Positions 35,657 through 45,273 of a stretch of 64,000 nt of DNA are shown here, piece after piece. Position numbers and translations under genes: made by a program. The DNA comes from Verrucomicrobia bacterium LW23 (GTDB lineage Bacteria > Verrucomicrobiota > Verrucomicrobiia > Methylacidiphilales > UBA1321). The number at the start of each line of letters is the position of its first letter. Position 1 is the first letter of the stretch. Below the pieces are notes generated by a model. The model saw nothing but the letters and a program-made list of their open reading frames with translations, ran no database searches and was not told the DNA's origin. Location: the NCBI GenBank assembly GCA_003054695.1, contig QAZA01000011.1:412616-476615 (forward strand), read 5' to 3'.

Positions 35657-37360
35657 ATGCTTCACCACATTCGCACCGCACTCTTCTGGATTCATCTGGC
35701 TCTTGGCGTTGCCGTCGGCCTCTTTATCCTCATCATGTCGGTAAGCGGCACCCTTATTGCGTTTGAGAAGCAAATTATTGAGCGCTGGGAGGAAAAGGAG
35801 CGTTACGTCAGCATTCCCCAGGGCGGCAAAGCCCTGGAGCCCGAAGCGCAGATCGCCGCCTTTGTAAAAGCGCGCCCCGGCACGCCTGTCGGCAACATCG
35901 TGTTCTACTCCAACCCCGCCCTGGCCACGCGCCTGATTGCGGGGCAGCGCCCCAACACCACCATCGTATACCTTAACCCTTACACGGGCGAGGTGAATGG
36001 CGAAGGCAGTAAATCCGTGCGGCGCCTGTTTGCCTGGCTCATTCAGTTTCACCGCTGGTTTGCCCTGCCCCAGACACCCGTCTTTGCCGAAACCAAAGCC
36101 GAAGGCGAAAGCGTTGGGGCCACGGCCGCCCCGGCGCCAGTCGGCGGTGGCGAGGGACGCGAGCGCGGCCTGACGTGGCAGTCCATCGGCAAAACAACGA
36201 CAGGCGTGTCGGTCCTGGCCTTCCTGGCCATCATCATCACCGGCCTGTTTATCTGGCTGCCCAGGCGCTGGACATGGCGCGCCCTTAAGCCCATCACCGC
36301 GTTCGACCCCAAACTGACCAGCAAGGCCCGCGACTGGAACTGGCACAATGTCCTCGGCATCTGGTCCGCCCCGGTCATCCTGTTTGTGGCCCTAACCGGC
36401 GCCATCATAGCCCACCGCTGGGCCAACAACCTCCTCTATACCATGACGGGCAGCCCCCTCCCGCAAGCCCGTGGCGGCGGTGCCGGTGCCGAAGGCCAGC
36501 AGCGCCAGCCAGGCCAGGCGCAGTCGCAGGGCGCCCAGGGCCCGCGAGCGGAAGCCGCCCAGCGTACCGAAGGCGGTGGTGAACGCCGCCAGGGCGGAGC
36601 CCGCACAGAAGGCGGCCCCGGCCACACGCACGACCACGACCACGACCATGGCCCCGCCCGCGAACGCCGCGCCGGAACTGAAGGAGGCGTCGAACGCCGT
36701 GCCCCGCGCCCCGAAGGCGCATCTCCCGAAGCATCCGCCGAACCCCGAGGCGAAGGCCGCCGGCCGCGCGGAGATCGCGCCGAAGGCCCCGGCGGGGAAG
36801 CGCCTCGCGGAGGCGCCGCGCAACAGCAAGGCGGAGGCTCGCGCCAGGCTGGAAAACCCTACACCGCAGGGCTCAACACCACGTTCCCCGTCGCCGCAAG
36901 CAAGGTGCAGGGCTGGACCATGATCAACACCCAGCTCAGCGAGCGCCAAACCGCGTCCATCACCTACACCATCGACCGCGGCAACGGCACCCAGCCCTAC
37001 CTCACCGACTCGCTCACCCTCAACCGCACCACCGGCGCCGAGGAAAAATGGGTGCCCTTCGCCAGCAAAAGCGCCGGCGACCAGCTGCGCGGCTGGGTCC
37101 GCTACGGCCACACCGGCGAGGCCTTCGGCATCGTGGGCCAGATCATCGCATTCATCGCCTCCGGCGCCTGCGCCGTGCTCGTCTACACCGGCCTCATGCT
37201 CACCTGGCGCCGCTTCTTCGGCAAACACATCAGCAAGCCCGTCCGGGCCGCCGCGGCCAAAGGCCCTCGCAAACCGGGCGCGACGCCCGCGTCCGCCACT
37301 GCGCCCTCCACTGCGCCCGGGCCTGTCGCAGCAGCAGAGCCCATCGCCGTCACCAAGTAG
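35657..37360 (+). CDS. PepSY-TM membrane protein (PiuB-like) with a low-complexity insertion
   Basis: 567 residues. The N-terminal PepSY-associated helix is recognisable (IRTALFWIHLALGVAVGLFI then LIMSVSGTLIAFEKQI), with further helices near 185-205 (TGVSVLAFLAIIITGLFIWL), 235-260 (NVLGIWSAPVILFVALTGAI) and 495-520 (IVGQIIAFIASGACAVLVYT). Relatives act with siderophore uptake, possibly as inner-membrane ferric reductases. Residues about 268-402 are a Gly/Glu/Arg/Gln-rich insertion with an alternating His-Asp run (HTHDHDHDHG, about 325). That run could bind iron or other metal. Iron-uptake operon context supports the role. Confidence 0.85.
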   Translation: MLHHIRTALFWIHLALGVAVGLFILIMSVSGTLIAFEKQIIERWEEKERYVSIPQGGKALEPEAQIAAFVKARPGTPVGNIVFYSNPALATRLIAGQRPNTTIVYLNPYTGEVNGEGSKSVRRLFAWLIQFHRWFALPQTPVFAETKAEGESVGATAAPAPVGGGEGRERGLTWQSIGKTTTGVSVLAFLAIIITGLFIWLPRRWTWRALKPITAFDPKLTSKARDWNWHNVLGIWSAPVILFVALTGAIIAHRWANNLLYTMTGSPLPQARGGGAGAEGQQRQPGQAQSQGAQGPRAEAAQRTEGGGERRQGGARTEGGPGHTHDHDHDHGPARERRAGTEGGVERRAPRPEGASPEASAEPRGEGRRPRGDRAEGPGGEAPRGGAAQQQGGGSRQAGKPYTAGLNTTFPVAASKVQGWTMINTQLSERQTASITYTIDRGNGTQPYLTDSLTLNRTTGAEEKWVPFASKSAGDQLRGWVRYGHTGEAFGIVGQIIAFIASGACAVLVYTGLMLTWRRFFGKHISKPVRAAAAKGPRKPGATPASATAPSTAPGPVAAAEPIAVTK

Positions 37361-37574
37361 GCGCATCCGCCCCGCTTTTGGCCTTTTGCAGGTACCCAAT
37401 TTAGGACACAGGCATGACGATCCCCCGAATTACTTGACTCAGCTGGGAAGTATTACCAAGGAGGGCACCAGGGCACAAAGGGATGACGGATGCGGAAAGG
37501 GGGAGAGCGCAGGGGAGCGGCGAAGAGGGAAAGGATGCCTCGCATAAGCATTGCTAATACAATCCTCTCCCAAC

Positions 37575-37601
37575 ACAAAAAGCGGACCCGGGAGGTCCGC
37601 T
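37575..37601 (-). terminator. Terminator after rpmA
   Basis: AGCGGACC (37581-37588) pairs with GGTCCGCT (37594-37601), loop of 5, followed on the reverse strand by TTTTTGTG. It lies 30 bp beyond the rpmA stop and ends the rplU-rpmA transcript. The rest of the 37361-37630 gap shows nothing recognisable. Confidence 0.8.
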
Positions 37602-37630
37602 GTTCTGTGCTTGCGAAGCGTTACACAAAC

Positions 37631-37897
37631 TTAGGCAGCTGCTGTAGCGGGAGCTGCTTCGATCACGTGCACGCGGCGATTCGGCTTGTCGAACTTAACG
37701 ACGCCGTTTACGAGCGCAAAAAGCGTGTGGTCGCGACCAATGCCCACGCCGGTGCCCGGGTGGAAACGGGTGCCGCGCTGGCGAACAAGAATGTTGCCCG
37801 CGACAACGACTTCGCTGCCGTACTTCTTCACGCCCAGGCGCTTGCTGACGCTATCGCGGCCGTTGCGTACTGAACCTTGACCTTTTTTATGTGCCAT
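37631..37897 (-). CDS. rpmA: Ribosomal protein bL27
   Basis: 88 residues. The N-terminus [20 protein letters not shown] and the core [20 protein letters not shown] are diagnostic. It has no N-terminal leader of the kind cleaved in Firmicutes. The C-terminus ends in an Ala/Pro tail. Sits 98 bp after rplU, the usual partner. Confidence 0.97.
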   Translation of the reverse strand: MAHKKGQGSVRNGRDSVSKRLGVKKYGSEVVVAGNILVRQRGTRFHPGTGVGIGRDHTLFALVNGVVKFDKPNRRVHVIEAAPATAAA

Positions 37898-37995
37898 GCT
37901 GGTGTCCCTTTCGGATAAAAAATAATGCCATCAAACCACCGGCGCCGCAATCGCTTGCTTTATGCACCGGCTGGAAGGTGATGCGCGCCAATACC

Positions 37996-38310
37996 TTAGG
38001 CAGCGATCTTCGAAACCTTCACGCGCGTCAGCTTCTGACGGTGACCCACCGTGCGGTGGTAACCCTCGCGACGACGGTACTTGTAAGCTACAACCTTACG
38101 CGCCTTCACCGTGTCAAGAATATCAACAGTTACAGAAGCGCCCGAAACCGTGGGTGCGCCCACAGTAACTTTGTCCCCCTCGCCAACGAGCAGGACGTCA
38201 GAGATCGTGGCAGTATTTTGGCCTTCAGCGGGAGTGATCAGCTCAATATCGAGCGTTTCACCTTCACTGACCTTGTATTGCTTGCCACCAGTGCGAATCA
38301 CAGCGAACAT
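37996..38310 (-). CDS. rplU: Ribosomal protein bL21
   Basis: 104 residues. MFAVIRTGGKQYKVSEGETL and the end YKYRRREGYHRTVGHRQKLT are the family signature. Large-subunit protein, first gene of the rplU-rpmA operon; the divergent flavoprotein gene starts 48 bp away. Confidence 0.97.
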   Translation of the reverse strand: MFAVIRTGGKQYKVSEGETLDIELITPAEGQNTATISDVLLVGEGDKVTVGAPTVSGASVTVDILDTVKARKVVAYKYRRREGYHRTVGHRQKLTRVKVSKIAA

Positions 38311-38358
38311 AAATCATTCCTCCAGAAAGTTGGCCATACTAGAAATCAGCCCCGCCGC

Positions 38359-39810
38359 ATGCAAGAAAAAAATCCAAAAAACTCCTCGCCCCCTCCGATC
38401 GCACCCGTTCAGGTCGCCATCATCGGCGGCGGCCCCGCCGGACTCCGCGCCGCGGAAGTCGCTCTGGCTCAGGGGCTTCACGTCGCGCTTTTCGATCAGA
38501 AGCCGAGCCCCGGCCGCAAGTTCCTGCTGGCGGGCAAAGGAGGCCTCAATATCAGCAACGCCATGCCCGCGGACGCATTTGCCGCACAATATAAAGGGGG
38601 GCGCGCACCGCTCTGGAAAAGCATGCTTGCCGATTTTACCCTGGAAGACCTGCGCGCATGGGCGCAAGATCTTGGCGTAGAAACATTTATAGGCACCAGC
38701 AACCGTCTCTTTCCGCGCGATAAATACGCTGCTCCGCTCCTGCGCCGCTGGCTGCATCGCCTCCGCACCTGGGGTCTCCACGTTTATACTCGTCATAAAC
38801 TGTTGTCACTACAACGCCTGACTAAAGCCTCCAACGCCCATCCCACCTGGCGCCTCACCCTCGGCGTTGCCACGCCCGAGGCTGCCGCTCCCGAGGCACA
38901 ACCCGCAAGTGCGCAATCCGTTGTGTGCGAAGCGCTTAGCGTGATCCTTGCGCTTGGCGGCGGTTCCTATCCCGAGACCGGTTCCGACGGCTCCTGGGTG
39001 AACATGCTGCTGCAGCAAGGCATTGCCACCCAGCCACTTGCACCCGCCAACTGTGGCTGGGAGGTCGATTGGCCGACGCCCTTGCCATCCGCGGTGGAGG
39101 GCCAGCCCCTCAAAAATATCGCCGCACATGCGGGGGATCCCGCCCACGCCCGAGCTGGCGAGCTTCTGCTCACCCGGTATGGCATCGAAGGAGGTCTTAT
39201 CTATCAGCTGGGCAATGAGTTACGCATGAGGCAGTGCAACGCCGGCAAGGCCGCTCTTTACCTCGATCTCAAGCCCGCCCGCAGCGCCGAAGAGCTTGTC
39301 GCTCTCTGGAAGGGTTCAGCCGATGAAGTCGTTACTCTAGATTCCCGGCTGTGGCCGCGGCTCGAGAAAGCGTGGAAGCTGAGTCGTGCCCATATTAGTA
39401 TACTAAAAGCGGTTGCGCTAGGCAATTCTTGCCTTCCGGACACCTTGTATTCCTCGAAAGCTGAAGATCATAGCCCAAAACAACCCCCTGAGTCCATAAG
39501 TCGGCAAAAATTGCCCTGCACTTTGCAGCCACCGTGGACAATTCGAGACCTTTCGGCCCTGGCGAAAGCCCTTCCCGTTCCCCTTACTCGCCCGCGCCCG
39601 ATTGAGGAGGCGATCTCCAGCGCGGGCGGCGTTTGCTGGGATGGGGTGACAGACGAGTTGATGCTGGCCGCGTCCCCCGGCCTGTTTTTTGCGGGGGAAA
39701 TGTTGGACTGGGAAGCACCTACGGGCGGATTTTTGCTGCACGGTGCATTGGCAACGGGCACTCGCGCGGGCAAAAGCGCCGCATGTTTCTGCAAGGATTT
39801 GATGGCGTAG
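38359..39810 (+). CDS. BaiN/HI0933-like NAD(P)/FAD flavoprotein
   Basis: 483 residues from the ATG at 38359; the frame is open far upstream but that part is antisense to rplU/rpmA. The FAD-binding Rossmann motif VAIIGGGPAGLRAAEVALAQ is followed by LFDQKPSPGRKFLLAGKGGL and NISNA, the hallmark of the family. The second conserved region is GGVCWDGVTDELML and FFAGEMLDWEAPTGGFLLHG. The middle contains VEVDW-like and NIAAHAGDPAHARAGELLLT segments. Members are poorly characterised flavoproteins; some reduce bile acids or act in RNA or iron metabolism. Cytoplasmic, single gene. Confidence 0.85.
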   Translation: MQEKNPKNSSPPPIAPVQVAIIGGGPAGLRAAEVALAQGLHVALFDQKPSPGRKFLLAGKGGLNISNAMPADAFAAQYKGGRAPLWKSMLADFTLEDLRAWAQDLGVETFIGTSNRLFPRDKYAAPLLRRWLHRLRTWGLHVYTRHKLLSLQRLTKASNAHPTWRLTLGVATPEAAAPEAQPASAQSVVCEALSVILALGGGSYPETGSDGSWVNMLLQQGIATQPLAPANCGWEVDWPTPLPSAVEGQPLKNIAAHAGDPAHARAGELLLTRYGIEGGLIYQLGNELRMRQCNAGKAALYLDLKPARSAEELVALWKGSADEVVTLDSRLWPRLEKAWKLSRAHISILKAVALGNSCLPDTLYSSKAEDHSPKQPPESISRQKLPCTLQPPWTIRDLSALAKALPVPLTRPRPIEEAISSAGGVCWDGVTDELMLAASPGLFFAGEMLDWEAPTGGFLLHGALATGTRAGKSAACFCKDLMA

Positions 39811-40037
39811 GGGCTCAGCCAACCATGCGTAAGGTCTATATCAATTAAGGCATCTAACCTAAAAGGCGGCAAAAACTGCCCGATTTAGCCCTGTTTTTCT
39901 GCATGGCCCAAGAATTGCTTGTAAAAGCTCTTGATAATAGAGACCGACCGTTGCATAAAGAAACACTCGCAACACGTGCCACAGCGTGGCCCTCGGCCAG
40001 CAGCGACCTCCCGGCCTCCGGATCTCCCGCCAAACCT

Positions 40038-42455
40038 ATGAACATCCTCGTCGTCGAAGATGAAGAAGCGATTCGCTCCTTGCTTCAGGATATTTTCCGA
40101 CGTCGCGGGCACAACGTACGCCTGTGCGCCACGGCAACGGAAGCCCAGGAAATAGTGCAGGCCGATCCTACGCAAGTCATTTTCCTGGATATAGTTCTGC
40201 CGGGGATGTCGGGCATCGAATTCTGCAAGTGGGCGCGCTCGCAGCCCAATGGCGAGTGGTACTACATCCTGGTCGGCACCAGCCGCACGGAGCCGGAGGA
40301 GCTGAGCGAGATTCTGGCCGCCGGCGCCAGTGATTACATTAGCAAACCTTATGACTTCCGCCTGCTGGACGTGCGCCTCAAAGTCGCCGAATCCCAGCTG
40401 CGCCACATCGCCGAGCGACGCCGCTCCGAAAAGCGCCTGCGCGAAAGCCAGGCGCGCTACAAAGCGCTGTTTCACTTCCTGCCCATCGGCCTTTCCATCA
40501 CCGATGATCGCGGCGTAATTCGTGAGCAAAATGTTGAGGCTGTGCGACTTGTGGGCGAGACGGTGGGGATGCCGGTTACGGAAGTCTACGACCGCCTTCA
40601 CAACGCGTTGCCCGTGGGGGAGGCGGACGGCACCCACGAGCCCGAGGCCGATATGCTTCTCGGCGGGTTTCCTCAGCTGGAGGAGCAGACGCTGGGCGGC
40701 GTGCCGCACTTTGAGAAAGGGCTGATTCGCGAAGGTGCTGTGGAACCCGTGTGGGTGGACGTAAGCGCGGCGTCGCTCCCGGGCCCGGGCTATGGCGTTG
40801 TTGTTGCAGCCACAGATATTACCGCACGCAAAACGCTGGAGCAGGAGCTGCGCCGGCGCGAGGGCGAGTTCCGCAGCCTCGCGGAGAATTTGCCGGATTG
40901 CGTGGTGCGCCTGGACCGGAGCTACCGGGTGCTGTTTGCCAACAAGTCGGCCGAGCAGGTATTTGGTTGTGAAGTAGCTGCGCTAATAGGTCGCAAGTTA
41001 ACGGATCCCTCTATCACCAAAGAGTTTGCGCCAAGCTGGGAGCAGGCGCTGCGCGTAACGATGCTGAGCGGCGAGCAGCAGACCCTGGATGTCGAAATGG
41101 CGGCGCCGAGCGGGGCTCGCTCTCTGAGCTCAACCATTGCGCCTGAACGAGATACGACAGGCACCATCCATCAGTTGCTCGTCATTACGCGCGACATGAC
41201 CGAGCGCAAGCGGCTGGATACCGAAGTAAGCCAGAGCCGCAAATTGCGCGCGGTTGGCGAGCTTGTCGGCGGTATCACGCACGAGTTCAACAACTTACTG
41301 GCGCCGCTGTTTATGGAGACAATCCTGCTCTCCGAGGAGCGCCCGAACGATACGGAGATTCAGGAGCGGCTGCAGCCGATGATTCGGGCCATTGAGCACG
41401 CGCGCGACCTGACGAAGCGGCTGTTGCTGCTGGGTCGCAAGAGCGATGACAAGAAGGAGATTCTTGATCTTAACGCTTTGATCTCCAATAACATCGAGCT
41501 GCTCAAGCACACGATTGACCGGCGCCTTAAGCTGGATTTTGCGGTGGCGGAAAATCTGCCGTTGCTGTACCTGAATCGCACGGATGTTAATCAGGTATTA
41601 ATGAATCTTATTCTGAACGCCCGTGACGCGCTGATGGAAAAGATGGAAAGCGCGGGCGACAGCAACTTCCGCCCCGCCATCAGCGTGGAGGCGACGCTCG
41701 TCAAATGCCGCTCCCGCGCGCCCGTTTCCGGCCCCGCTCAGGACGGTGCCAGGGCGGCGGAAGTGCTTGTCCCTCAGGAAGTTGCTTTGTGGCAACGCCT
41801 CTCTGTGCGCGACAATGGCACGGGTATAGCGCCGGAGAATCTGGAACGCATTTTTGAGCCGTTCTTCACCACCAAGAAGGTGGGCGATGGCACGGGCCTG
41901 GGCCTGGCCATTATGTGGAACATTGTGCTGAATATGGGGGGCTGGATCGAGGTCGACTCCGCCAAGGGCAAAGGCACGACGTTTCATGTCTATCTCCCTC
42001 AGGTCAAGAGTCTTCCGCGGCCTGCGCAGACGCGGATTCCGCGCGAGGACACGATTTCGCTGGAGGGCTCGCAGTCGCTCCGCGTGCTGCTTGTGGATGA
42101 TAACCCCTTCGTACTCAGGAGTTTCTCGCGAATGCTGGAGCGCGCCGGCTACGTGCTGACGACCGCGACGGACGGTAGCGAGGCCTGGCAGCACATCGCG
42201 GAGTCACCCGGCTCCTTCGACGTGCTGATGACCAACCTGAACCTTCCGACGATCTCCGGCCGCGATCTGGTGCGCCGTGCCCTGCGCGAAGCCCGCTTCC
42301 GCGGCTCTATTCTGGTGCTTAGCGGTTTTGCGGATGCCCTTACCCAGCAGGAACTTAAGGACGAAGGTGTGGAAGAAATCTTTCTCAAGCCCGTCTCTCC
42401 GGCCAATCTCCTGGCGTCGCTGGGGCGTTGTAAGCCTCTGGCGGTGGCAAGCTAA
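40038..42455 (+). CDS. Hybrid sensor histidine kinase: receiver-PAS-PAS-kinase-receiver
   Basis: 805 residues from the ATG at 40038, where the first receiver starts ([20 protein letters not shown]); an upstream start at 39903 would add 45 non-homologous residues. Domains: receiver 1 (1-120, phospho-Asp in [12 protein letters not shown]), PAS (about 140-265), PAS (about 275-390), H-box [17 protein letters not shown], ATPase with [35 protein letters not shown] and [11 protein letters not shown], then receiver 2 (about 685-800). In receiver 2 the phospho-acceptor position is Asn733 (LMTNLNLP), so it cannot be phosphorylated normally. No membrane helices: a cytoplasmic sensor. No response regulator gene is adjacent. 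Confidence 0.9.
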   Translation: MNILVVEDEEAIRSLLQDIFRRRGHNVRLCATATEAQEIVQADPTQVIFLDIVLPGMSGIEFCKWARSQPNGEWYYILVGTSRTEPEELSEILAAGASDYISKPYDFRLLDVRLKVAESQLRHIAERRRSEKRLRESQARYKALFHFLPIGLSITDDRGVIREQNVEAVRLVGETVGMPVTEVYDRLHNALPVGEADGTHEPEADMLLGGFPQLEEQTLGGVPHFEKGLIREGAVEPVWVDVSAASLPGPGYGVVVAATDITARKTLEQELRRREGEFRSLAENLPDCVVRLDRSYRVLFANKSAEQVFGCEVAALIGRKLTDPSITKEFAPSWEQALRVTMLSGEQQTLDVEMAAPSGARSLSSTIAPERDTTGTIHQLLVITRDMTERKRLDTEVSQSRKLRAVGELVGGITHEFNNLLAPLFMETILLSEERPNDTEIQERLQPMIRAIEHARDLTKRLLLLGRKSDDKKEILDLNALISNNIELLKHTIDRRLKLDFAVAENLPLLYLNRTDVNQVLMNLILNARDALMEKMESAGDSNFRPAISVEATLVKCRSRAPVSGPAQDGARAAEVLVPQEVALWQRLSVRDNGTGIAPENLERIFEPFFTTKKVGDGTGLGLAIMWNIVLNMGGWIEVDSAKGKGTTFHVYLPQVKSLPRPAQTRIPREDTISLEGSQSLRVLLVDDNPFVLRSFSRMLERAGYVLTTATDGSEAWQHIAESPGSFDVLMTNLNLPTISGRDLVRRALREARFRGSILVLSGFADALTQQELKDEGVEEIFLKPVSPANLLASLGRCKPLAVAS

Positions 42456-42543
42456 GGTTAGTGTTTAACTATCACATGCACTAATAGAAGCTGGGCTAAT
42501 GAAAATGGTGAAGGGATAAGGGCACTTCTAACTTACCCCAACC

Positions 42544-43089
42544 ATGCCGCCGCGTGATCCTCATCGGCTGATTCTTCCGCAACGGCCCAGGAGGCCCTGG
42601 CGTAACCCCTGGGGGGCAGGGGAGGGCACGGTCACGCTCGCTACCCGCGTGGGCGCGTGGCTTGCCCCGCTTGTGTGGGCTATCGACCGCCGCCGTGCGC
42701 CCAACTTCGCCTCGGCTCCGGAGGCCGGGCGCTATGGCGAGGCGGTGGCTGCGCGTTTTTTGCGGCGCCACGGCTACCTCATCCTGGAGATGAACTTCCG
42801 CATCCCGGAGGGCGAGCTGGATATCATTGCCGAGGACCGCGACGGCCTGGCATTTGTCGAAGTTAAAGCGCTGCGCACGGACAAATGGCTCTCCCCTTAC
42901 GAGCGGGTGAACCGCGAGAAGCAGCGCCGCCTGGCCAAAGCAGCCGAAGCCTGGTTGCGCGGGCGAAATCTGCGTAAGGTGCGGTTTCGCGGCGACATTG
43001 TGGAGGTGATTCTGAAGTCCGGCGATGTGCCGCAATGCCGGCTTTTGAAGGATGCGCACCGGTTTGACGAGTATTTCCGCTGGTGGTAG
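42544..43089 (+). CDS. YraN/UPF0102 family nuclease-like protein
   Basis: 181 residues. The family core is residues about 60-165: GRYGEAVAARFLRRHGYLIL, then NFRIPEGELDIIAEDRDGLA and FVEVKALR, which forms an Asp/Glu/Lys nuclease-like motif of the Holliday-junction resolvase superfamily. The first 55 residues are a Pro/Arg-rich extension not found in most relatives. Function of YraN proteins is not settled. Confidence 0.9.
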   Translation: MPPRDPHRLILPQRPRRPWRNPWGAGEGTVTLATRVGAWLAPLVWAIDRRRAPNFASAPEAGRYGEAVAARFLRRHGYLILEMNFRIPEGELDIIAEDRDGLAFVEVKALRTDKWLSPYERVNREKQRRLAKAAEAWLRGRNLRKVRFRGDIVEVILKSGDVPQCRLLKDAHRFDEYFRWW

Positions 43090-43139
43090 CTCTTGGCAAG
43101 TTGCATGCCATCAACTACTTAACCGCTTGCGTTGCAAGT

Positions 43140-43934
43140 TTACACGGCCACGGGCGCCTTGATGGCCGGGTGCGGATTGTAGTTGAGAAAAGCGATATCC
43201 TCGTATCGAAAGGCGTCCAGTTCCCTCACGTCCGGGTTAAGGCTTAACGTCGGAAGCGGCCGGGGCTCGCGCGTCAGCTGCAAACGGGCCTGATCCAGGT
43301 GGTTTTTGTAGAGGTGCAGGTCGCCAAAGGTATGCACAAAATCGCCGGGCGAGAGGCCGGTGACGTGCGCGATCATGCACGTCAGCAGTGCATAACTGGC
43401 GATGTTAAAGGGCACGCCGAGAAAGAGATCCGCGCTGCGCTGATACAACTGGCAGGAGAGCTCGCCGTCCTGCACATAAAACTGGAAAAGCGCGTGGCAT
43501 GGCGGCAGGCGCATCGCGGGGATGTCGCCCGGGTTCCAGGCGCTGATCATGATGCGGCGGCTGTCCGGGCGGCGGCGGATCTGGTTCAGGACCTCGGCAA
43601 TCTGGTCTATCTCTTTGCCGTCGTGAGACTTCCAGCGACGCCACTGCGCGCCGTAAACGGGGCCGAGATTTCCCTCCGGGTCCGCCCATTCGTCCCAGAT
43701 GGAGACGCCGTTTTCCTTAAGGTAGCGTATATTGGTGTCGCCTTTAAGAAACCACAGAAGCTCGTGCACCACGCTTTTAACGTGTACCTTTTTGGTGGTC
43801 AGCAGCGGAAAACCCTCCCTCAGGCTAAAGCGCGCCTGCGCGCCAAAAACGGAAAGCGTACCCGTGCCCGTGCGGTCGCCACGGTCGCGGCCGCGATCCA
43901 GGACGAGGCGGAGGAGATCGGCGTATTCTTTCAT
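43140..43934 (-). CDS. thyA: Thymidylate synthase
   Basis: 264 residues, exactly the E. coli length. The nucleophile is in [12 protein letters not shown], preceded by [32 protein letters not shown] and the GDLHLYKNH region bind dUMP and folate. It converts dUMP to dTMP using methylene-THF, linking it to folate metabolism as does the reductase fusion at 18926. Convergent with the yraN-like gene (50 bp). Confidence 0.97.
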   Translation of the reverse strand: MKEYADLLRLVLDRGRDRGDRTGTGTLSVFGAQARFSLREGFPLLTTKKVHVKSVVHELLWFLKGDTNIRYLKENGVSIWDEWADPEGNLGPVYGAQWRRWKSHDGKEIDQIAEVLNQIRRRPDSRRIMISAWNPGDIPAMRLPPCHALFQFYVQDGELSCQLYQRSADLFLGVPFNIASYALLTCMIAHVTGLSPGDFVHTFGDLHLYKNHLDQARLQLTREPRPLPTLSLNPDVRELDAFRYEDIAFLNYNPHPAIKAPVAV

Positions 43935-43965
43935 GAGCGGGCGGTTGAGGGTGCCTGGGAATCAG

Positions 43966-44199
43966 CTACGCGGGTACAAGATGGTGCACGGCATACGATA
44001 CCCACTTTTGGTCGTCGTTGAAAACGAGGAATTTCACCTCTGTGTCAGCACGATACCTCGAACTCGAAGTGGTGATTCCAACGGCGGTGCCCGAGTAAAC
44101 CGTGCCAACGCTCAGGCCCGGCGCGTCGTTAGGGGGGCTGCCCACTCCCGCAAGCCCCTGGGGCCTGGGCACACGAACACCCACACATCGAAGTTGCAT
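43966..44199 (-). CDS. Possible small protein, uncertain
   Basis: 77 residues; only the last 50 have a natural composition (TVYSGTAVGITTSSSRYRAD, then EVKFLVFNDDQKWVSYAVHH). It fills the gap between thyA and the ASCH gene on the same strand. No family, no clear ribosome site, and an overlapping frame exists; it may be the tail of an eroded gene. Confidence 0.3.
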   Translation of the reverse strand: MQLRCVGVRVPRPQGLAGVGSPPNDAPGLSVGTVYSGTAVGITTSSSRYRADTEVKFLVFNDDQKWVSYAVHHLVPA

Positions 44200-44208
44200 G
44201 CGTGCAAG

Positions 44209-44613
44209 CTATACCACGTCCATGCCCGCGCGCAACTCGCCCTCGGCAAACTCCAGGGAGTAGAGCCGCAGCCGGGCGGGCACGGGCCGGGCGCAGTGCG
44301 CAGGGCGGACGTTGCCAAGCTCCCAGGCCAGCCAGCCCGGCTCCCACGCCTCCGGCCTGCTGCAGGATTGTGCGCAATCCTCAGGTAGCCAGGGCCTTAC
44401 GCGTGTTACATCGACCACAGCCATGGCACGGCCATCAGGGTCTTCGGGCAGATGGGCGGAGCTCAGGCGGCGATAATTCTGCACGAGTAGCAGATTGCAA
44501 AGCGGCAGTGACGCCAGATCGGGAGACCATTGCCGAACTTCCAGCGTTTTACTGCCGGCAAGTATGCGATCGACAGCTGGAAACACCACGGAGAGAGCAA
44601 GATACGCGGTCAT
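44209..44613 (-). CDS. ASCH-domain-like protein
   Basis: 134 residues from the ATG at 44613. The start (LALSVVFPAVDRILAGSKTL then EVRQWSP) is the typical ASCH opening, in which a product such as K-x-x-E-x-R interacts with RNA or a modified nucleoside. NLLLVQNYRRLS and AVVDVTRVRPW continue the beta-barrel. Some ASCH proteins hydrolyse acetylcytidine or recognise modified RNA; the role here is unknown. Confidence 0.7.
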   Translation of the reverse strand: MTAYLALSVVFPAVDRILAGSKTLEVRQWSPDLASLPLCNLLLVQNYRRLSSAHLPEDPDGRAMAVVDVTRVRPWLPEDCAQSCSRPEAWEPGWLAWELGNVRPAHCARPVPARLRLYSLEFAEGELRAGMDVV

Positions 44614-44767
44614 TGAAGAGGGCGCTGTTAACCAGCAAGTTAACACGAAGTTAATTGATTTGTGCGGCGGATTTTTGATTGTGATCCATTACTGTAATGG
44701 CTTACCCTATGGGGCGTGGTAGTGTATAAGAAAGCGTAATCTTTACCCGGTTGTTCGTCTAAAGCCT

Positions 44768-45259
44768 ATGGAAACATCCTTTCGTATGAGTGCGGTTATG
44801 CGCCTGTTGGCGATATGTGCCGCGGCTCTCGCTCTCTCCGGTTGCGCAACGACCGAGCAACAGCGTTCGGATCTTGTTGCCGTGCAACAGTATAGAGTAA
44901 AGCCGAGCGTCTACGACAAGATGGCCCGCCGCGCTCCGCTGCTGGTGGAAGATGTGTGCGAACTAGGCCGGCGCCGGGTTGATCCCGACCTCGTGCTGCG
45001 TTATCTGCGCGCGCGCCAGACGATCTATCCACTTACCACAGCGCAAGTTAACCAGCTTCAGCGCAGCGGTGTCGCCCCCCGCGTCATCGATTACATGCTG
45101 ACAACGCGCGATCTGTACGCCCTCAACGATCCGCCCTTCAACGCCTACTTTGGAGTGGGTGCTCCTTACGGCCTGGCTGGGTATTACGGATATCCCTGGG
45201 GCTACGGGCCCATGCCATTGCATTATCGTGGCTACTATCGCGGGCGGCATTGCCGCTAA
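44768..45259 (+). CDS. Outer-membrane lipoprotein, Tyr/Gly/Pro-rich C-terminus
   Basis: 163 residues. A lipobox (LALSGCATTEQQ) ends the signal peptide, so Cys26 or its neighbour is lipidated. The mature part contains a helical repeat-like domain (SVYDKMARRAPLLVEDVCEL then GRRRVDPDLVLRYLRARQTI) and NQLQRSGVAPRVIDYMLTTR, like an SHOCT-type motif that mediates oligomerisation. The tail is Gly/Tyr/Pro-rich. It directly precedes a methyltransferase gene (14 bp); no function assigned. Confidence 0.7.
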   Translation: METSFRMSAVMRLLAICAAALALSGCATTEQQRSDLVAVQQYRVKPSVYDKMARRAPLLVEDVCELGRRRVDPDLVLRYLRARQTIYPLTTAQVNQLQRSGVAPRVIDYMLTTRDLYALNDPPFNAYFGVGAPYGLAGYYGYPWGYGPMPLHYRGYYRGRHCR

Positions 45260-45273
45260 CTCTTTGGGCCTGA

